From NCBI RefSeq assembly GCF_900141875.1, contig NZ_FQZE01000008.1, positions 1 through 64,000 on the forward strand: a stretch of 64,000 nt of DNA. The letters are read 5' to 3'. Every line of letters begins with the position of its first letter. Position 1 is the stretch's first letter. Below, one piece after another: positions 47,172 to 54,682 of the stretch. The translations under genes were made by a program, and so were the position numbers. The DNA is from Tangfeifania diversioriginum (lineage in GTDB: Bacteria > Bacteroidota > Bacteroidia > Bacteroidales > Prolixibacteraceae). The notes under the pieces are model-generated. The model was not told the DNA's origin, ran no database searches, and saw nothing but the letters and a program-made list of their open reading frames with translations.

Positions 47172-47715
47172 TAACCGCTTTCTTAACGCTTTCAAAAATA
47201 TTTTCATCTTTCTTGCCGGGTTCATCAGAATCATCCCAAATATTTATGAACGGGAAAAGCGCGGGGGCAAAATTTCGAACTGGTTCATATAGCTGTGATT
47301 TGGCTTTTGCTTCCTGCGAAAGGATTTCAACATCTTCATCAATTTTTTCTAAAACAATTAATATGATGCTGAGAATGAGTGCCGAGCGCAAAATGCCAAA
47401 TGCCAGGCCGGCCAGCTTATTAATAAACCCGAGCATGGCGGCTTCAATGAATTTATTTACTGCACTGCCCACAATGTGAACCAAAATAACAATTACTATA
47501 AATGTGATTATAAACGAAATGATATTGAGGTACTCCGTTTCAAAATTGAAATTTTCGGTCAGAAAATCGGTGGTAATGTATGAAAATTCAATGGCACCCC
47601 AAATGCCAAGAATCAATGCAGCCAGCGAAGCCAGTTCGGCCACCAGTCCTTTCCGGAATCCCGAAATGGCGGCAAATAACAATAACAGCCCGAGGATGAT
47701 GTCGATGTAGTTCAT
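47164..47715 (-). CDS. CvpA family membrane protein
   Basis: A 183-residue protein with four predicted helices and the CvpA pattern (IDIILGLLLLFAAISGFRKG at the start). In enterobacteria CvpA is linked to colicin V production and membrane stress; its role in Bacteroidota is unproven. It is the first gene of a two-gene unit with the DUF3667 protein. It is divergent from the GH3-family gene with 104 bases between start codons. Confidence 0.88.
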   Translation of the reverse strand: MNYIDIILGLLLLFAAISGFRKGLVAELASLAALILGIWGAIEFSYITTDFLTENFNFETEYLNIISFIITFIVIVILVHIVGSAVNKFIEAAMLGFINKLAGLAFGILRSALILSIILIVLEKIDEDVEILSQEAKAKSQLYEPVRNFAPALFPFINIWDDSDEPGKKDENIFESVKKAVNG

Positions 47716-47761
47716 CGTTTTAGTTTGTTAAATTGGTAAAATGTAAAAGTAGAAATAATTT

Positions 47762-47796
47762 TTTTGAAGTACAGCAAATAAATATTTCTACCTTTG
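47762..47796 (+). promoter_or_regulatory. Promoter of the GH3-family gene
   Basis: TTTTG at 47762-47766 and TACCTTTG (exact -7 consensus) at 47789-47796 are 22 bases apart, and the start codon follows 23 bases after the -7 box. Confidence 0.55.
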
Positions 47797-47819
47797 AATA
47801 AAAATAATAATTGACAGGA

Positions 47820-49334
47820 ATGCCACTACTCAACACTGTTATAAACTGGATTAACTACAAACGAAATTACCAGATAGAGTTATTTCGCGAACATCCGAAT
47901 GACATTCAGAAAGAAACATTGCTGAACCTGCTCAGTAAATCGAAAAACACCGAGTGGGGGAAACTGCACAAATACAACGAAATACGCTCAGTTCATGATT
48001 TTCAGGAAGCTGTACCGCTTCAAACGTACGATGAAATTCGTCCGTATGTGGACCGGCTGCGCGACGGGGAAAACGATCTTCTCTGGCCGGGCGAGGTAAA
48101 ATGGTTTGCCAAGTCGTCGGGAACCACCAGCGACAAAAGCAAGTTTATCCCAGTAACCAAAGAGGCGCTCGAAGACTGCCACCTGCGCGGGCCAAAAGAT
48201 GTGTTTGCCATTTACATCAACAACTATCCCGAAACAAATGTACTTTGGGGCAAAACGCTCACCCTGGGCGGCAGCCACGAAATCAACAACTTCAGCAATA
48301 ATTCGTATTACGGCGATTTGTCGGCCATTTTAATTGAAAACGTCCCTTTCTGGACTGATATCATCCGCATCCCCCCGGCCAAAATTGCGCTCATCCCTGA
48401 GTTTGAAAAAAAGATTGACCACATCATCGAAAATTCACTCGATCAGAATGTTACTTCGCTGGCAGGTGTTCCGTCGTGGTACCTGGTACTGTTGAAAAAA
48501 GTGCTTGAAAAAACCGGCAAAAGCAACATCCTGGAAGTGTGGCCCAACCTGGAAGTTTTTATCCACGGGGGTGTGAAATTTGAGCCCTACCACGAGCAGT
48601 ACCGGAAACTCATTCCTTCGGACCAAATGCATTACATGGAAACTTACAATGCATCGGAAGGTTTTTTTGCCATTCAGAATAATCCTGAAACCAAGGATAT
48701 GCTACTGATGCTCGACTATGGAGTTTATTATGAATTTATACCCATGGAAGAGTTCGGAAAAGAGAACCCGAAAGTGTTAACGCTCGAGGAGGTGGAGCTG
48801 AATAAAAACTATGCGCTGGTTATTTCAACCAATGCAGGTTTGTGGCGGTACGTTATCGGCGACACCATTCAGTTTACTTCAAAATATCCTTACAAATTAA
48901 AAATTACAGGGCGCACCAAACATTTCATTAATGCATTTGGCGAAGAAGTAATAATTGACAATGCCGAAAAAGCACTTCAAACAGCCTGCAATGAAACCGG
49001 TGCAATTGTTAATGAATACACCGCGGGCCCGGTTTTTATGGGCGACAACCAAAAAGGGGCGCACCAGTGGATTATTGAATTTGAAAACGAACCTGCCAAC
49101 AAAGAACAGTTTACCAAAATACTGGATGAAACGCTCCAATCGCTCAACTCCGATTATGAGGCCAAGCGCTACAAAGACATCACCCTTGAAATGATTCATC
49201 TGGTTGCGGCTCCAAAAGGAACATTTTACAACTGGATGAAAAAACGAGGTAAAATTGGCGGCCAGAATAAAATACCACGTCTGGCAAACGATCGCAAATA
49301 CCTGGATGAAGTTTTGGAAATACTCCAGAAATAA
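47820..49334 (+). CDS. GH3 auxin-responsive promoter family adenylating enzyme
   Basis: A 504-residue member of the ANL superfamily related to plant GH3 acyl-acid amido synthetases. The ATP motif is SSGTTSDKSKFIPVT (near residue 95); later motifs are YNASEGFFAIQ and a hinge near KITGRTKHFINAFGEE. Plant homologues conjugate auxin or jasmonate to amino acids. Bacterial homologues are common in Bacteroidota and their substrates are mostly unknown; an acyl-adenylate-dependent ligase activity is inferred. The ATG at 47820 replaces an upstream TTG. It is followed 40 bases later by the deoxynucleoside kinase gene, so co-transcription is possible. Confidence 0.88.
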   Translation: MPLLNTVINWINYKRNYQIELFREHPNDIQKETLLNLLSKSKNTEWGKLHKYNEIRSVHDFQEAVPLQTYDEIRPYVDRLRDGENDLLWPGEVKWFAKSSGTTSDKSKFIPVTKEALEDCHLRGPKDVFAIYINNYPETNVLWGKTLTLGGSHEINNFSNNSYYGDLSAILIENVPFWTDIIRIPPAKIALIPEFEKKIDHIIENSLDQNVTSLAGVPSWYLVLLKKVLEKTGKSNILEVWPNLEVFIHGGVKFEPYHEQYRKLIPSDQMHYMETYNASEGFFAIQNNPETKDMLLMLDYGVYYEFIPMEEFGKENPKVLTLEEVELNKNYALVISTNAGLWRYVIGDTIQFTSKYPYKLKITGRTKHFINAFGEEVIIDNAEKALQTACNETGAIVNEYTAGPVFMGDNQKGAHQWIIEFENEPANKEQFTKILDETLQSLNSDYEAKRYKDITLEMIHLVAAPKGTFYNWMKKRGKIGGQNKIPRLANDRKYLDEVLEILQK

Positions 49335-49374
49335 ATTTTTTATATTTACTTTTTAATTCATAAAACAGATTAAA

Positions 49375-49989
49375 ATGCATATTGCAGTAGCCGGAAATAT
49401 TGGCGCCGGAAAAACAACCCTTGCTCAGTTGCTGGCGAAACACTACAACTGGACGCCCCACTACGAAGATGTGGACGAAAACCCCTACCTGAACGATTTT
49501 TACAACGACATGCAACGATGGTCGTTTAACCTGCAAATATATTTTCTGAACTCCCGTTTTCAGCAAATACTGGACATCCGTAAATCGGGGAAAACGATTA
49601 TTCAGGACCGTACCATTTACGAAGATGCCGAAATATTTGCACCCAACCTGCACAGCATGGGACTCATGAGTACCCGCGACTTTAAAAACTACAAGGCGCT
49701 GTTCGATTTAATGGTGAGCCTCATCCAGCCGCCCGATTTATTAATCTACCTCCGATCTTCAATCCCCACGCTGGTGAACCAGATTCAGAAACGCGGCCGA
49801 GAGTACGAAAATTCGATCCGGCTCGATTACCTGAAACAGCTGAACGAGCGCTACGAAGCCTGGATCGGGGGCTACAAAATGGGACAACTGCTGGTAATAA
49901 ATGTGGACAACCTCGATTTTACCGAAAACAAAGAGGATTTAAGTTCCATTATCGACAAAATCGACGCACAAATTCACGGGTTGTTTTAA
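49375..49989 (+). CDS. Deoxynucleoside kinase
   Basis: A 204-residue dNK-family kinase for nucleotide salvage. The P-loop GNIGAGKTT is at residues 7-15, the DRT motif (QDRTIYED) lies near 82, and the arginine-rich LID region is QKRGREYEN near 140. The closest types are deoxyadenosine/deoxyguanosine kinases. The start ATG is well placed. Its stop overlaps that of the convergent PfkB gene by 4 bases (49986-49989). Confidence 0.92.
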   Translation: MHIAVAGNIGAGKTTLAQLLAKHYNWTPHYEDVDENPYLNDFYNDMQRWSFNLQIYFLNSRFQQILDIRKSGKTIIQDRTIYEDAEIFAPNLHSMGLMSTRDFKNYKALFDLMVSLIQPPDLLIYLRSSIPTLVNQIQKRGREYENSIRLDYLKQLNERYEAWIGGYKMGQLLVINVDNLDFTENKEDLSSIIDKIDAQIHGLF

Positions 49990-50981
49990 TCCATTTCGCT
50001 GATTTGTTTCAAAATACCGGGCCACTGTTCATCTGATAGTTTGGCGCCAATTACTTCCACCACTTTTCCGGAAACCAGGGTGGCAATCCGTCCGCATTTT
50101 TCGAGGCTGAAATTATTGGCCAGCCCGTAAAAGAAACCTGCGGAATAATTATCGCCGGCGCCGGTTGTATCGATTGGGTTGGCCTCAATAGTGGCTACAT
50201 TTACCCGTTCATTGCCGCGTTGAATGATTGACCCTGCCTTGCCAATTTTAACCACAGCAATGTCGCAAACTTTTGCGATTTCGGCTATGGCTTGCTGCGG
50301 CTCTCTGCCGGTAAAAGCCAGGGCTTCTTCTTCGTTGGCGAAAACAATATCTACCTTCCCGGTAATCAGTTTTTGCAGAAAGCCAAGGTTTTCTTCCACG
50401 ATGTTGAAACTGGAGAGGTCAATCGCAATTTTCAGCCCTTCGGCACGCGCCAAATCAATGGCTGTTTCAATTAATTCATGATCCTGAACCAGGTAACCTT
50501 CAATGTATAAAATGGAATAGCTGCTGAAAATCTCGCGGGTAAGCTCCGTGGGTTTCAAATCGGCTGCCGCGCCAAGGTAAGTGGCCATGGTGCGTTCCGA
50601 ATCGGGGCTGACCAAACTCATCACCCGGCCGGTGTCTTTGTCACTTTTCAGCAGGTGCGTGCCAATATTTTTTTGTTCAAATTCTTCCCTGAAAATCTTT
50701 CCCAGTTTATCGTCGCCGATTTTTCCGAGGTAACCACAACTCCCGCCAAGACTGGCAAGTGAATATATGGTATTGGCTGCCGAGCCACCGGTGGTAATTT
50801 CGCGTTTGTTGAAACGGGTAGTTTCATATATTTTCCGCGACAACTCCGCATCCACCAGGGTCATGCTGCCCCGGGGCAATCCAAACTCTGTGAGCACAGC
50901 ATCGTTTTCCAATACATTAATTACGTCAACCAGGGCATTTCCAATCCCCAAAACTGCAGTTGTTTTTTCTTTATTATCCAT
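49986..50981 (-). CDS. PfkB family carbohydrate/nucleoside kinase
   Basis: A 331-residue kinase of the ribokinase superfamily. The N-terminal GNALVDVINVL and TTGGSAANT segments bind substrate. The C-terminal catalytic motif is TTGAGDNYSAGFFYGL, with the Asp as base. The overall pattern is closest to the adenosine kinase-like group common in Bacteroidota, which fits the convergent deoxynucleoside kinase neighbour, but the substrate is not certain. A -7 box TATCTTTG lies at 51013-51020 on the same strand. Confidence 0.9.
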   Translation of the reverse strand: MDNKEKTTAVLGIGNALVDVINVLENDAVLTEFGLPRGSMTLVDAELSRKIYETTRFNKREITTGGSAANTIYSLASLGGSCGYLGKIGDDKLGKIFREEFEQKNIGTHLLKSDKDTGRVMSLVSPDSERTMATYLGAAADLKPTELTREIFSSYSILYIEGYLVQDHELIETAIDLARAEGLKIAIDLSSFNIVEENLGFLQKLITGKVDIVFANEEEALAFTGREPQQAIAEIAKVCDIAVVKIGKAGSIIQRGNERVNVATIEANPIDTTGAGDNYSAGFFYGLANNFSLEKCGRIATLVSGKVVEVIGAKLSDEQWPGILKQISEMD

Positions 50982-51012
50982 GAATTATCTCTGTTTTTCT
51001 GAAATTAAACCG

Positions 51013-51020
51013 CAAAGATA
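51013..51020 (-). promoter_or_regulatory. -7 promoter element (TATCTTTG) for the PfkB gene
   Basis: An exact consensus followed by GCGG on the minus strand, 32 bases upstream of the start codon. It is back-to-back with the plus-strand promoter of the RNA candidate at 51035-51064. Confidence 0.55.
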
Positions 51021-51034
51021 AACGAAAACTTATT

Positions 51035-51064
51035 TTTTATTCAGCCATTAATAAACTTACTTTG
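51035..51064 (+). promoter_or_regulatory. Putative promoter of the structured RNA
   Basis: TTTT at 51035-51038 and TTACTTTG at 51057-51064 resemble -33 TTTG and -7 TAnnTTTG, each with one change, separated by 18 bases. A start near 51070 would place the first hairpin at the 5' end of the transcript. Confidence 0.45.
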
Positions 51065-51069
51065 CCCGG

Positions 51070-51225
51070 TGAAGCCGGAGTAGCTTCAATTTAAAAGCAG
51101 GACTGAAAGTACAAGCGCCAACTCCTGTTGGTGCTTTCCCGTAAGTTGCAGTACCGCTTAACACGGATCGGCAACTTACTCCACATATAACAAACCGCTT
51201 TTGTACGCAAGGGCGGTTTTTTTAC
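51070..51225 (+). ncRNA. Unidentified stand-alone structured RNA candidate
   Basis: A non-coding segment of about 155 bases with four hairpins in order. H1 pairs GAAGC/GCTTC (51071-51087). H2 pairs AGCGCCAAC/GTTGGTGCT over a TCCT loop (51114-51135). H3 is a perfect 9-bp GTAAGTTGC/GCAACTTAC stem (51141-51149 and 51171-51179) enclosing a CCG/CGG inner stem. A strong intrinsic terminator follows (51193-51223). It is not a riboswitch for a neighbour, because the next downstream gene is on the opposite strand. It lacks hallmarks of RNase P, tmRNA and SRP RNA. A 6S-like or regulatory RNA is possible; the closed 5'-3' rod of 6S RNA is not apparent. Confidence 0.65.
51193..51223 (+). terminator. Strong intrinsic terminator of the RNA candidate
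   Basis: AACCGCTTTTG / CAAGGGCGGTT forms an 11-pair stem (two G-T pairs) with a TACG tetraloop, followed by TTTTT. No protein gene on the plus strand ends here, so it must serve an RNA transcript. Confidence 0.85.
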
Positions 51226-51286
51226 CTCTAATATTTGTGGGGAAATTTATCTGTAAAATGGTATGATTTTGCAAAGATTTAATTCG

Positions 51287-51353
51287 ACCCCGGCCGGTGT
51301 CACAGGCTTATAGAAAACAATATTTCTATAAACATATGACTCCGGAGTCATAT
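51287..51353. repeat. Cluster of three palindromes
   Basis: An imperfect GACCCCGGCCGGTGTC palindrome (51287-51302), a perfect TATAGAAA/TTTCTATA hairpin (51310-51331) and a perfect 20-base palindrome ATATGACTCCGGAGTCATAT (51334-51353) lie in tandem just past the stop codon of the 51364 minus-strand gene. They may act together as a 3' processing or termination region. Confidence 0.6.
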
Positions 51354-51363
51354 AAAATCTTAT

Positions 51364-51864
51364 TTATGCAATTACAAGTACAATTACCAGCAGTAACAGC
51401 AACATAAACAGCACAAACTGGTTGCGGACAAACAACCCGAGCAAAATCAGCACTTCCACCTCTTCGCTGAGGGTGGTGTAAAGTTCGATTTCGCCTTTGT
51501 CTTTCGAAAGGAATTCACTGGAAGTGTACGTAATGATTTCGGCGCCGTTGAATTTCCACGACCAACGCGACTGCCAGAAGTTCTGAATTTCCAGCTCGAA
51601 ACGTTTGCCGTTAACAATTACGTCGGTGCGCGGATTAAACAGGTTCACCATTACCATTCCCAGCAACGACTGGTCGTTGGCATCGTAAATTTCCAGTTTC
51701 GAGAGGAAAAATTCGCGGTTGAGCGCGAACAGCCGGCCATTTATCATGGCCTGCGCTTTGGAGCTGAACATGTTCTCCCACCGGATATTCCCGATGAGCT
51801 CACTCCCCCGCCGAATCTCCAGTTTCGAACCAAAAACCTGTTTTGTCCACTGCAGTTTATCCAT
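51364..51864 (-). CDS. Hypothetical C-tail-anchored protein
   Basis: About 166 residues from the ATG at 51864. The first 130 residues look beta-rich with repeated strands (IRRGSELIGNIRW, AQAMINGRLFALNRE, SKLEIYDANDQSLLGMV), somewhat like a tubby/LURP-one fold, though that comparison is only by shape. The C-terminal 29 residues (beginning VLILLGLFVRNQ) are hydrophobic and end at the last codon, so the protein is probably tail-anchored with the beta domain in the cytoplasm. No close family is recognised. It is a single gene with the palindrome cluster at its 3' end. Confidence 0.72.
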   Translation of the reverse strand: MDKLQWTKQVFGSKLEIRRGSELIGNIRWENMFSSKAQAMINGRLFALNREFFLSKLEIYDANDQSLLGMVMVNLFNPRTDVIVNGKRFELEIQNFWQSRWSWKFNGAEIITYTSSEFLSKDKGEIELYTTLSEEVEVLILLGLFVRNQFVLFMLLLLLVIVLVIA

Positions 51865-51963
51865 CGTCACATTTTTCAAAATCCGCGATGCAAGTTATGA
51901 AAATCTGAACCGAAGTAAAAGAGGAGAAAACCGATTTTAGAAACTTTAACGAATCGTAAAGCA

Positions 51964-51996
51964 AGTCATAACCTCACTCAGAGTGAGGCTATGACT
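51964..51996. repeat. 33-bp palindromic repeat, copy R2
   Basis: It begins AGTCATAACCTCACTC and ends GAGTGAGGCTATGACT, pairing over 16 positions with one mismatch and a 1-base centre. It lies 87 bases before the vapB-like start and pairs with copy R3 just after vapC. Confidence 0.75.
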
Positions 51997-52082
51997 AACA
52001 GTTATCAATTTAAATTCTATTTTATCGATCCTGAATTATTCACAATATCAATAAAGCCTTATATTTGTTAAAAAGATTGATT

Positions 52083-52322
52083 ATGAGTTTAATATTAACA
52101 AATAGTACCATTGATAAGTATTTTGGTTTTTTAACCAGATTAGATAATATCTCCAAGAAAAAGTTAATTGTAAAACTAACTGAATCAATTGAAGTTAAAG
52201 AGGAAACAGATTTTGATTTGGCAAGTTTGTACGGAGCATGGGAAGACTCTAGAAGTTCGGATGAAATAATTAAGGGTATTAGAGATTCGAGAGTTGAAAA
52301 AAATAACATACTCAATTTCTGA
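52083..52322 (+). CDS. Antitoxin-like protein of a VapBC pair
   Basis: A 79-residue acidic protein from the ATG at 52083. It has a helical N-terminal half and a C-terminal segment (SLYGAWEDSRSSDEIIKGIR) of the kind that wraps a PIN toxin in DUF2281-like or similar antitoxins. No clear DNA-binding motif could be named. The stop codon overlaps the toxin start by one base (TGATG), the usual arrangement for toxin-antitoxin operons. The locus is AT-rich and bracketed by palindromes R2 and R3. Confidence 0.75.
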   Translation: MSLILTNSTIDKYFGFLTRLDNISKKKLIVKLTESIEVKEETDFDLASLYGAWEDSRSSDEIIKGIRDSRVEKNNILNF

Positions 52323-52720
52323 TGGAATATTTACTCGACACAAATATTTGCATTCACTTTTTTCGTGGAAAATTTGGAGTGATTTACAAGTTAAACTCAG
52401 TGGGATTAAGAAATTGTGCTATTTCAGAAATAACTCTGGCTGAGCTGGTATATGGAGCAGAAAATAGTGACAACCCGGAAAAGAACTATGGAATAATTGA
52501 AAAATTCATTAATCAGTTGACGATAATACCCATTTTAGATTCTGTTCGAATTTACGGCAAAGAGAAATCCAGGCTTCGAAAAAGGGGCAAAATGATAAGT
52601 GACTTTGACCTGCTAATCGGATGTACGGCCGTTGAAAAAGACCTGATTTTGGTAACCGAAAATGTAAAGGAATTTAAAAGGATTTTAAATCTTAAAATCG
52701 AAAACTGGATCAAGAGATGA
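52322..52720 (+). CDS. VapC-type PIN-domain ribonuclease toxin
   Basis: A 132-residue PIN-domain RNase. Acidic active-site residues are Asp in LLDTNICIHF (residue 6), Glu in EITLAELVYGAE and Asp residues in SDFDLLIG and the final VTENVKEF region. It probably cleaves tRNA or rRNA when free of antitoxin, as known VapC toxins do. The length and all four acidic positions look intact, so it should be active. Palindrome R3 follows 16 bases after the stop. Confidence 0.9.
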   Translation: MEYLLDTNICIHFFRGKFGVIYKLNSVGLRNCAISEITLAELVYGAENSDNPEKNYGIIEKFINQLTIIPILDSVRIYGKEKSRLRKRGKMISDFDLLIGCTAVEKDLILVTENVKEFKRILNLKIENWIKR

Positions 52721-52736
52721 ATTTTGATCCTCAAAA

Positions 52737-52769
52737 AGTCAAAGCCTCACTTTGAGTGAGGCTTTGACT
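52737..52769. repeat. 33-bp palindromic repeat, copy R3
   Basis: It begins AGTCAAAGCCTCACTT and ends GAGTGAGGCTTTGACT: 16 perfect pairs except the central T. It is the best copy in the window. The distance between R2 and R3 is 740 bases and encloses only the vapBC operon. Confidence 0.75.
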
Positions 52770-53144
52770 GGCGATGAGAACAACTTTTTTATTCAGACTA
52801 ATTTCAAATTATCCCCCTCCATAAATTTTATTGAAATCCGGAGTTACCTTTTCCTGTTTTAACCGAATAGTATTATAAACACCTGGGCATTGCCCAAATG
52901 CAAATAAATCATGAAAAATACTTTAACCAGCAAAAACAAATTCATTGGGTAAGCCTCCCCGGAATCAGTTCCACGTCTTACTTTGTTCCCTTCCGGGGAT
53001 GTTTATCCCGTGAAATGCAAAACAAATTTCACAGGGGCAGGTAGTTTTGCAACTACCCGTGCAAAACTACTAAACCGGGAGCGACTTATGCAATGTAAAA
53101 GTGATCTATGGACATTAAAGTCGTTTTAAAAATTAATCATAAAA
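52770..53144 (+). promoter_or_regulatory. Hairpin-rich leader upstream of the T9SS cargo gene
   Basis: This 375-base gap contains TGGGCA-T-TGCCCA (52884-52896), a 9-bp TCCCCGGAA/TTCCGGGGA stem (52956-52964 and 52991-52999) and GTGAAAT/ATTTCAC (53010-53032). Two mutually exclusive stems share one strand: GTAGTTTTGC (53041-53050) can pair with GCAAAACTAC (53061-53070, 10 bp), or GGTAGTT with AACTACC (53040-53057, 7 bp). This is the form of an attenuator or riboswitch expression platform. I could not match it to a known riboswitch class. Confidence 0.5.
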
Positions 53145-53834
53145 ATGAAAACAAAAAATTTAAAAAAAGTTATAAGCGTTACCACTGGATTAATCCTATT
53201 ATTTTCAGTTGTGACTTTTGGTCAAGATCAGTCTCTTATCGAAATTTCAAATGAAGCAGAGCTTTCTTTGAAGAATGAACACTCTAAAAAAGTTGAAAAA
53301 CTTAAGTACAGAAGCGTGGAATTAATTAAATTAGGAAATGTGTCAAAACTTTCAAAAACAAATAATGGAACGCTTCCGGTTAAAATACCCGGCACAAATA
53401 AATTTTATGTAGCACGACCGGTTGATATTGTAACTTCTTCCGACGGGCAAACAGATGTTGATTATCATTCCGTAATTAACATGGATGCAGGATTTGGTTT
53501 AAAATCAGTTGAGATTACAACTGATAGCGAAGAGATGAAAGTCATCGCACAGAACCAAAACATAGAAATATTTGAACTTTCACCGGATTTGACAATTTAT
53601 CCGAATCCTGTTCAAAATAATGCAACAATCAGTTACTATGTGAAAGAAAAATGTAAGGTGTCAATAGAAGTATTTGATACTAATGGAAGAAAAGTGGAAA
53701 CTGTTATAAATAGCATTCAGGATAAAGGTAAATATTTCGCTCAGATTAATATTTCAATTTATAAAAGTGGTGTATATTTTTGTAAATTGTCATTAAAAGG
53801 CCAATCTTTTTCACAAAAAATTGTTATAGAATAA
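53145..53834 (+). CDS. T9SS type A sorting-domain secreted protein
   Basis: A 229-residue exported protein. The signal peptide is residues 1-26 (after VTFG). The middle 120 residues are not recognised. From about residue 150 the type IX secretion C-terminal domain follows: LTIYPNPVQNNATISYYV, then VFDTNGRKV and SGVYFCKLSLKGQSFSQKI. It is carried through the type IX system and probably attached to the cell surface. AT-rich composition and an isolated position suggest an accessory gene. A hairpin-rich leader precedes it. Confidence 0.85.
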   Translation: MKTKNLKKVISVTTGLILLFSVVTFGQDQSLIEISNEAELSLKNEHSKKVEKLKYRSVELIKLGNVSKLSKTNNGTLPVKIPGTNKFYVARPVDIVTSSDGQTDVDYHSVINMDAGFGLKSVEITTDSEEMKVIAQNQNIEIFELSPDLTIYPNPVQNNATISYYVKEKCKVSIEVFDTNGRKVETVINSIQDKGKYFAQINISIYKSGVYFCKLSLKGQSFSQKIVIE

Positions 53835-53885
53835 TAACCAGAAGCCGTCCTTCAACAAGGGCAGCTTTTCTAAACTCATATAATC

Positions 53886-54412
53886 ATGAAATCATATTGT
53901 ACTTTTTTCCTAATTGTTTTATTTCTCCAAAGGAAAACATTGAAAGACAAGTCCCGGAATGGTCGAAAGTAAAGGCACAAAAGGATGGGCAGTACTGGGA
54001 AGCGGAAGCAATTGCATATCGTGTTGAAATTGGAAGCAGCTATAAAATAGGTGAAATACAGGCAAATATATTCAATGAATATGGATTCCTTAGAGAAAAT
54101 TTATCTACAGGAAATATTGATCCTTTGATAGGGAAACAAAAAATACCAGGTTCCCGGACTGATACTTTGTATTCCAGATATATAACCATCATGGCAGATG
54201 GCGATGTGACCGAAGACCAGTTTATTGTGCTTGAAGATGAAGATAATTTCATCGATATTCAACAGTTAGATATGGATAAAATGGAAATGTCAGGAATTTT
54301 TCAGGTAACTTTTGTAAGGGATGCAAATGACCGGATAACCAACCCAAGCCTGCCTGATACAATCCGCTTTACTGAAGGTGAATTTCACCTGAAAATAGTT
54401 AACAGAAACTAA
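53886..54412 (+). pseudogene. Frameshifted signal-peptide/lipoprotein gene
   Basis: ATG 53886 opens MKSYCTFFLIVLFLQ, a normal export signal, but that frame then runs off. The main 160-codon body (PKENIERQVPEWSKV through FHLKIVNRN, to 54412) is in another frame and has only a TTG (53897) as a start. A small deletion at about 53925-53935, where a lipobox Cys would be expected before SPKEN, explains both. The body contains YWEAEAIAYRVEIG and looks like a beta-rich DUF6252-type lipoprotein, tentatively. The body has no internal stops, so the frameshift is recent or a sequencing error. Confidence 0.6.
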
Positions 54413-54592
54413 GTACTATATATTTTACTTAGGGCAGTACATCGGGATTGATTAAAAAGTTGATTCGCCAAAAACTGTTTATTACACATAAAACAAGCAG
54501 GGGTGGAATGATTCGTTTTGGCGAAGCTGAACCACTGTTAAAAGGCAAGGCTTCTTGGGAATTTGGTGTATTCTAAATATTGAAATTGAATA
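54413..54592 (+). other. Short gap with an unassigned ORF tail
   Basis: No gene is identified here. An open frame from 54433 to 54576 ends in GEAEPLLKGKASWEFGVF and has the look of the C-terminus of a lost gene, but I cannot assign a family. The ATG at 54508 would give only 22 residues. Confidence 0.25.
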
Positions 54593-54621
54593 AAATGCCG
54601 GCTCCTTTCGGGCCGGCATTT
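54593..54621. terminator. Terminator AAATGCCGGC/GCCGGCATTT
   Basis: A perfect 10-bp stem with a 9-base loop and a short T-run (TTTTCAT on the plus strand, TTTTATTC on the minus strand). It probably works in both directions, between the frameshifted gene and the fasciclin gene. Confidence 0.8.
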
Positions 54622-54643
54622 TCATAGCGTATATTTTGAGTCA

Positions 54644-54675
54644 AGTCATAGCCTCACTTTGAGTGAGACTATGAC
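54644..54675. repeat. 33-bp palindromic repeat, copy R4
   Basis: It begins AGTCATAGCCTCACTT and continues GAGTGAGACTATGAC, with one internal mismatch. It lies 7 bases beyond the fasciclin gene stop codon and 22 bases after a bidirectional terminator. Confidence 0.7.
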
Positions 54676-54682
54676 GAACAAG

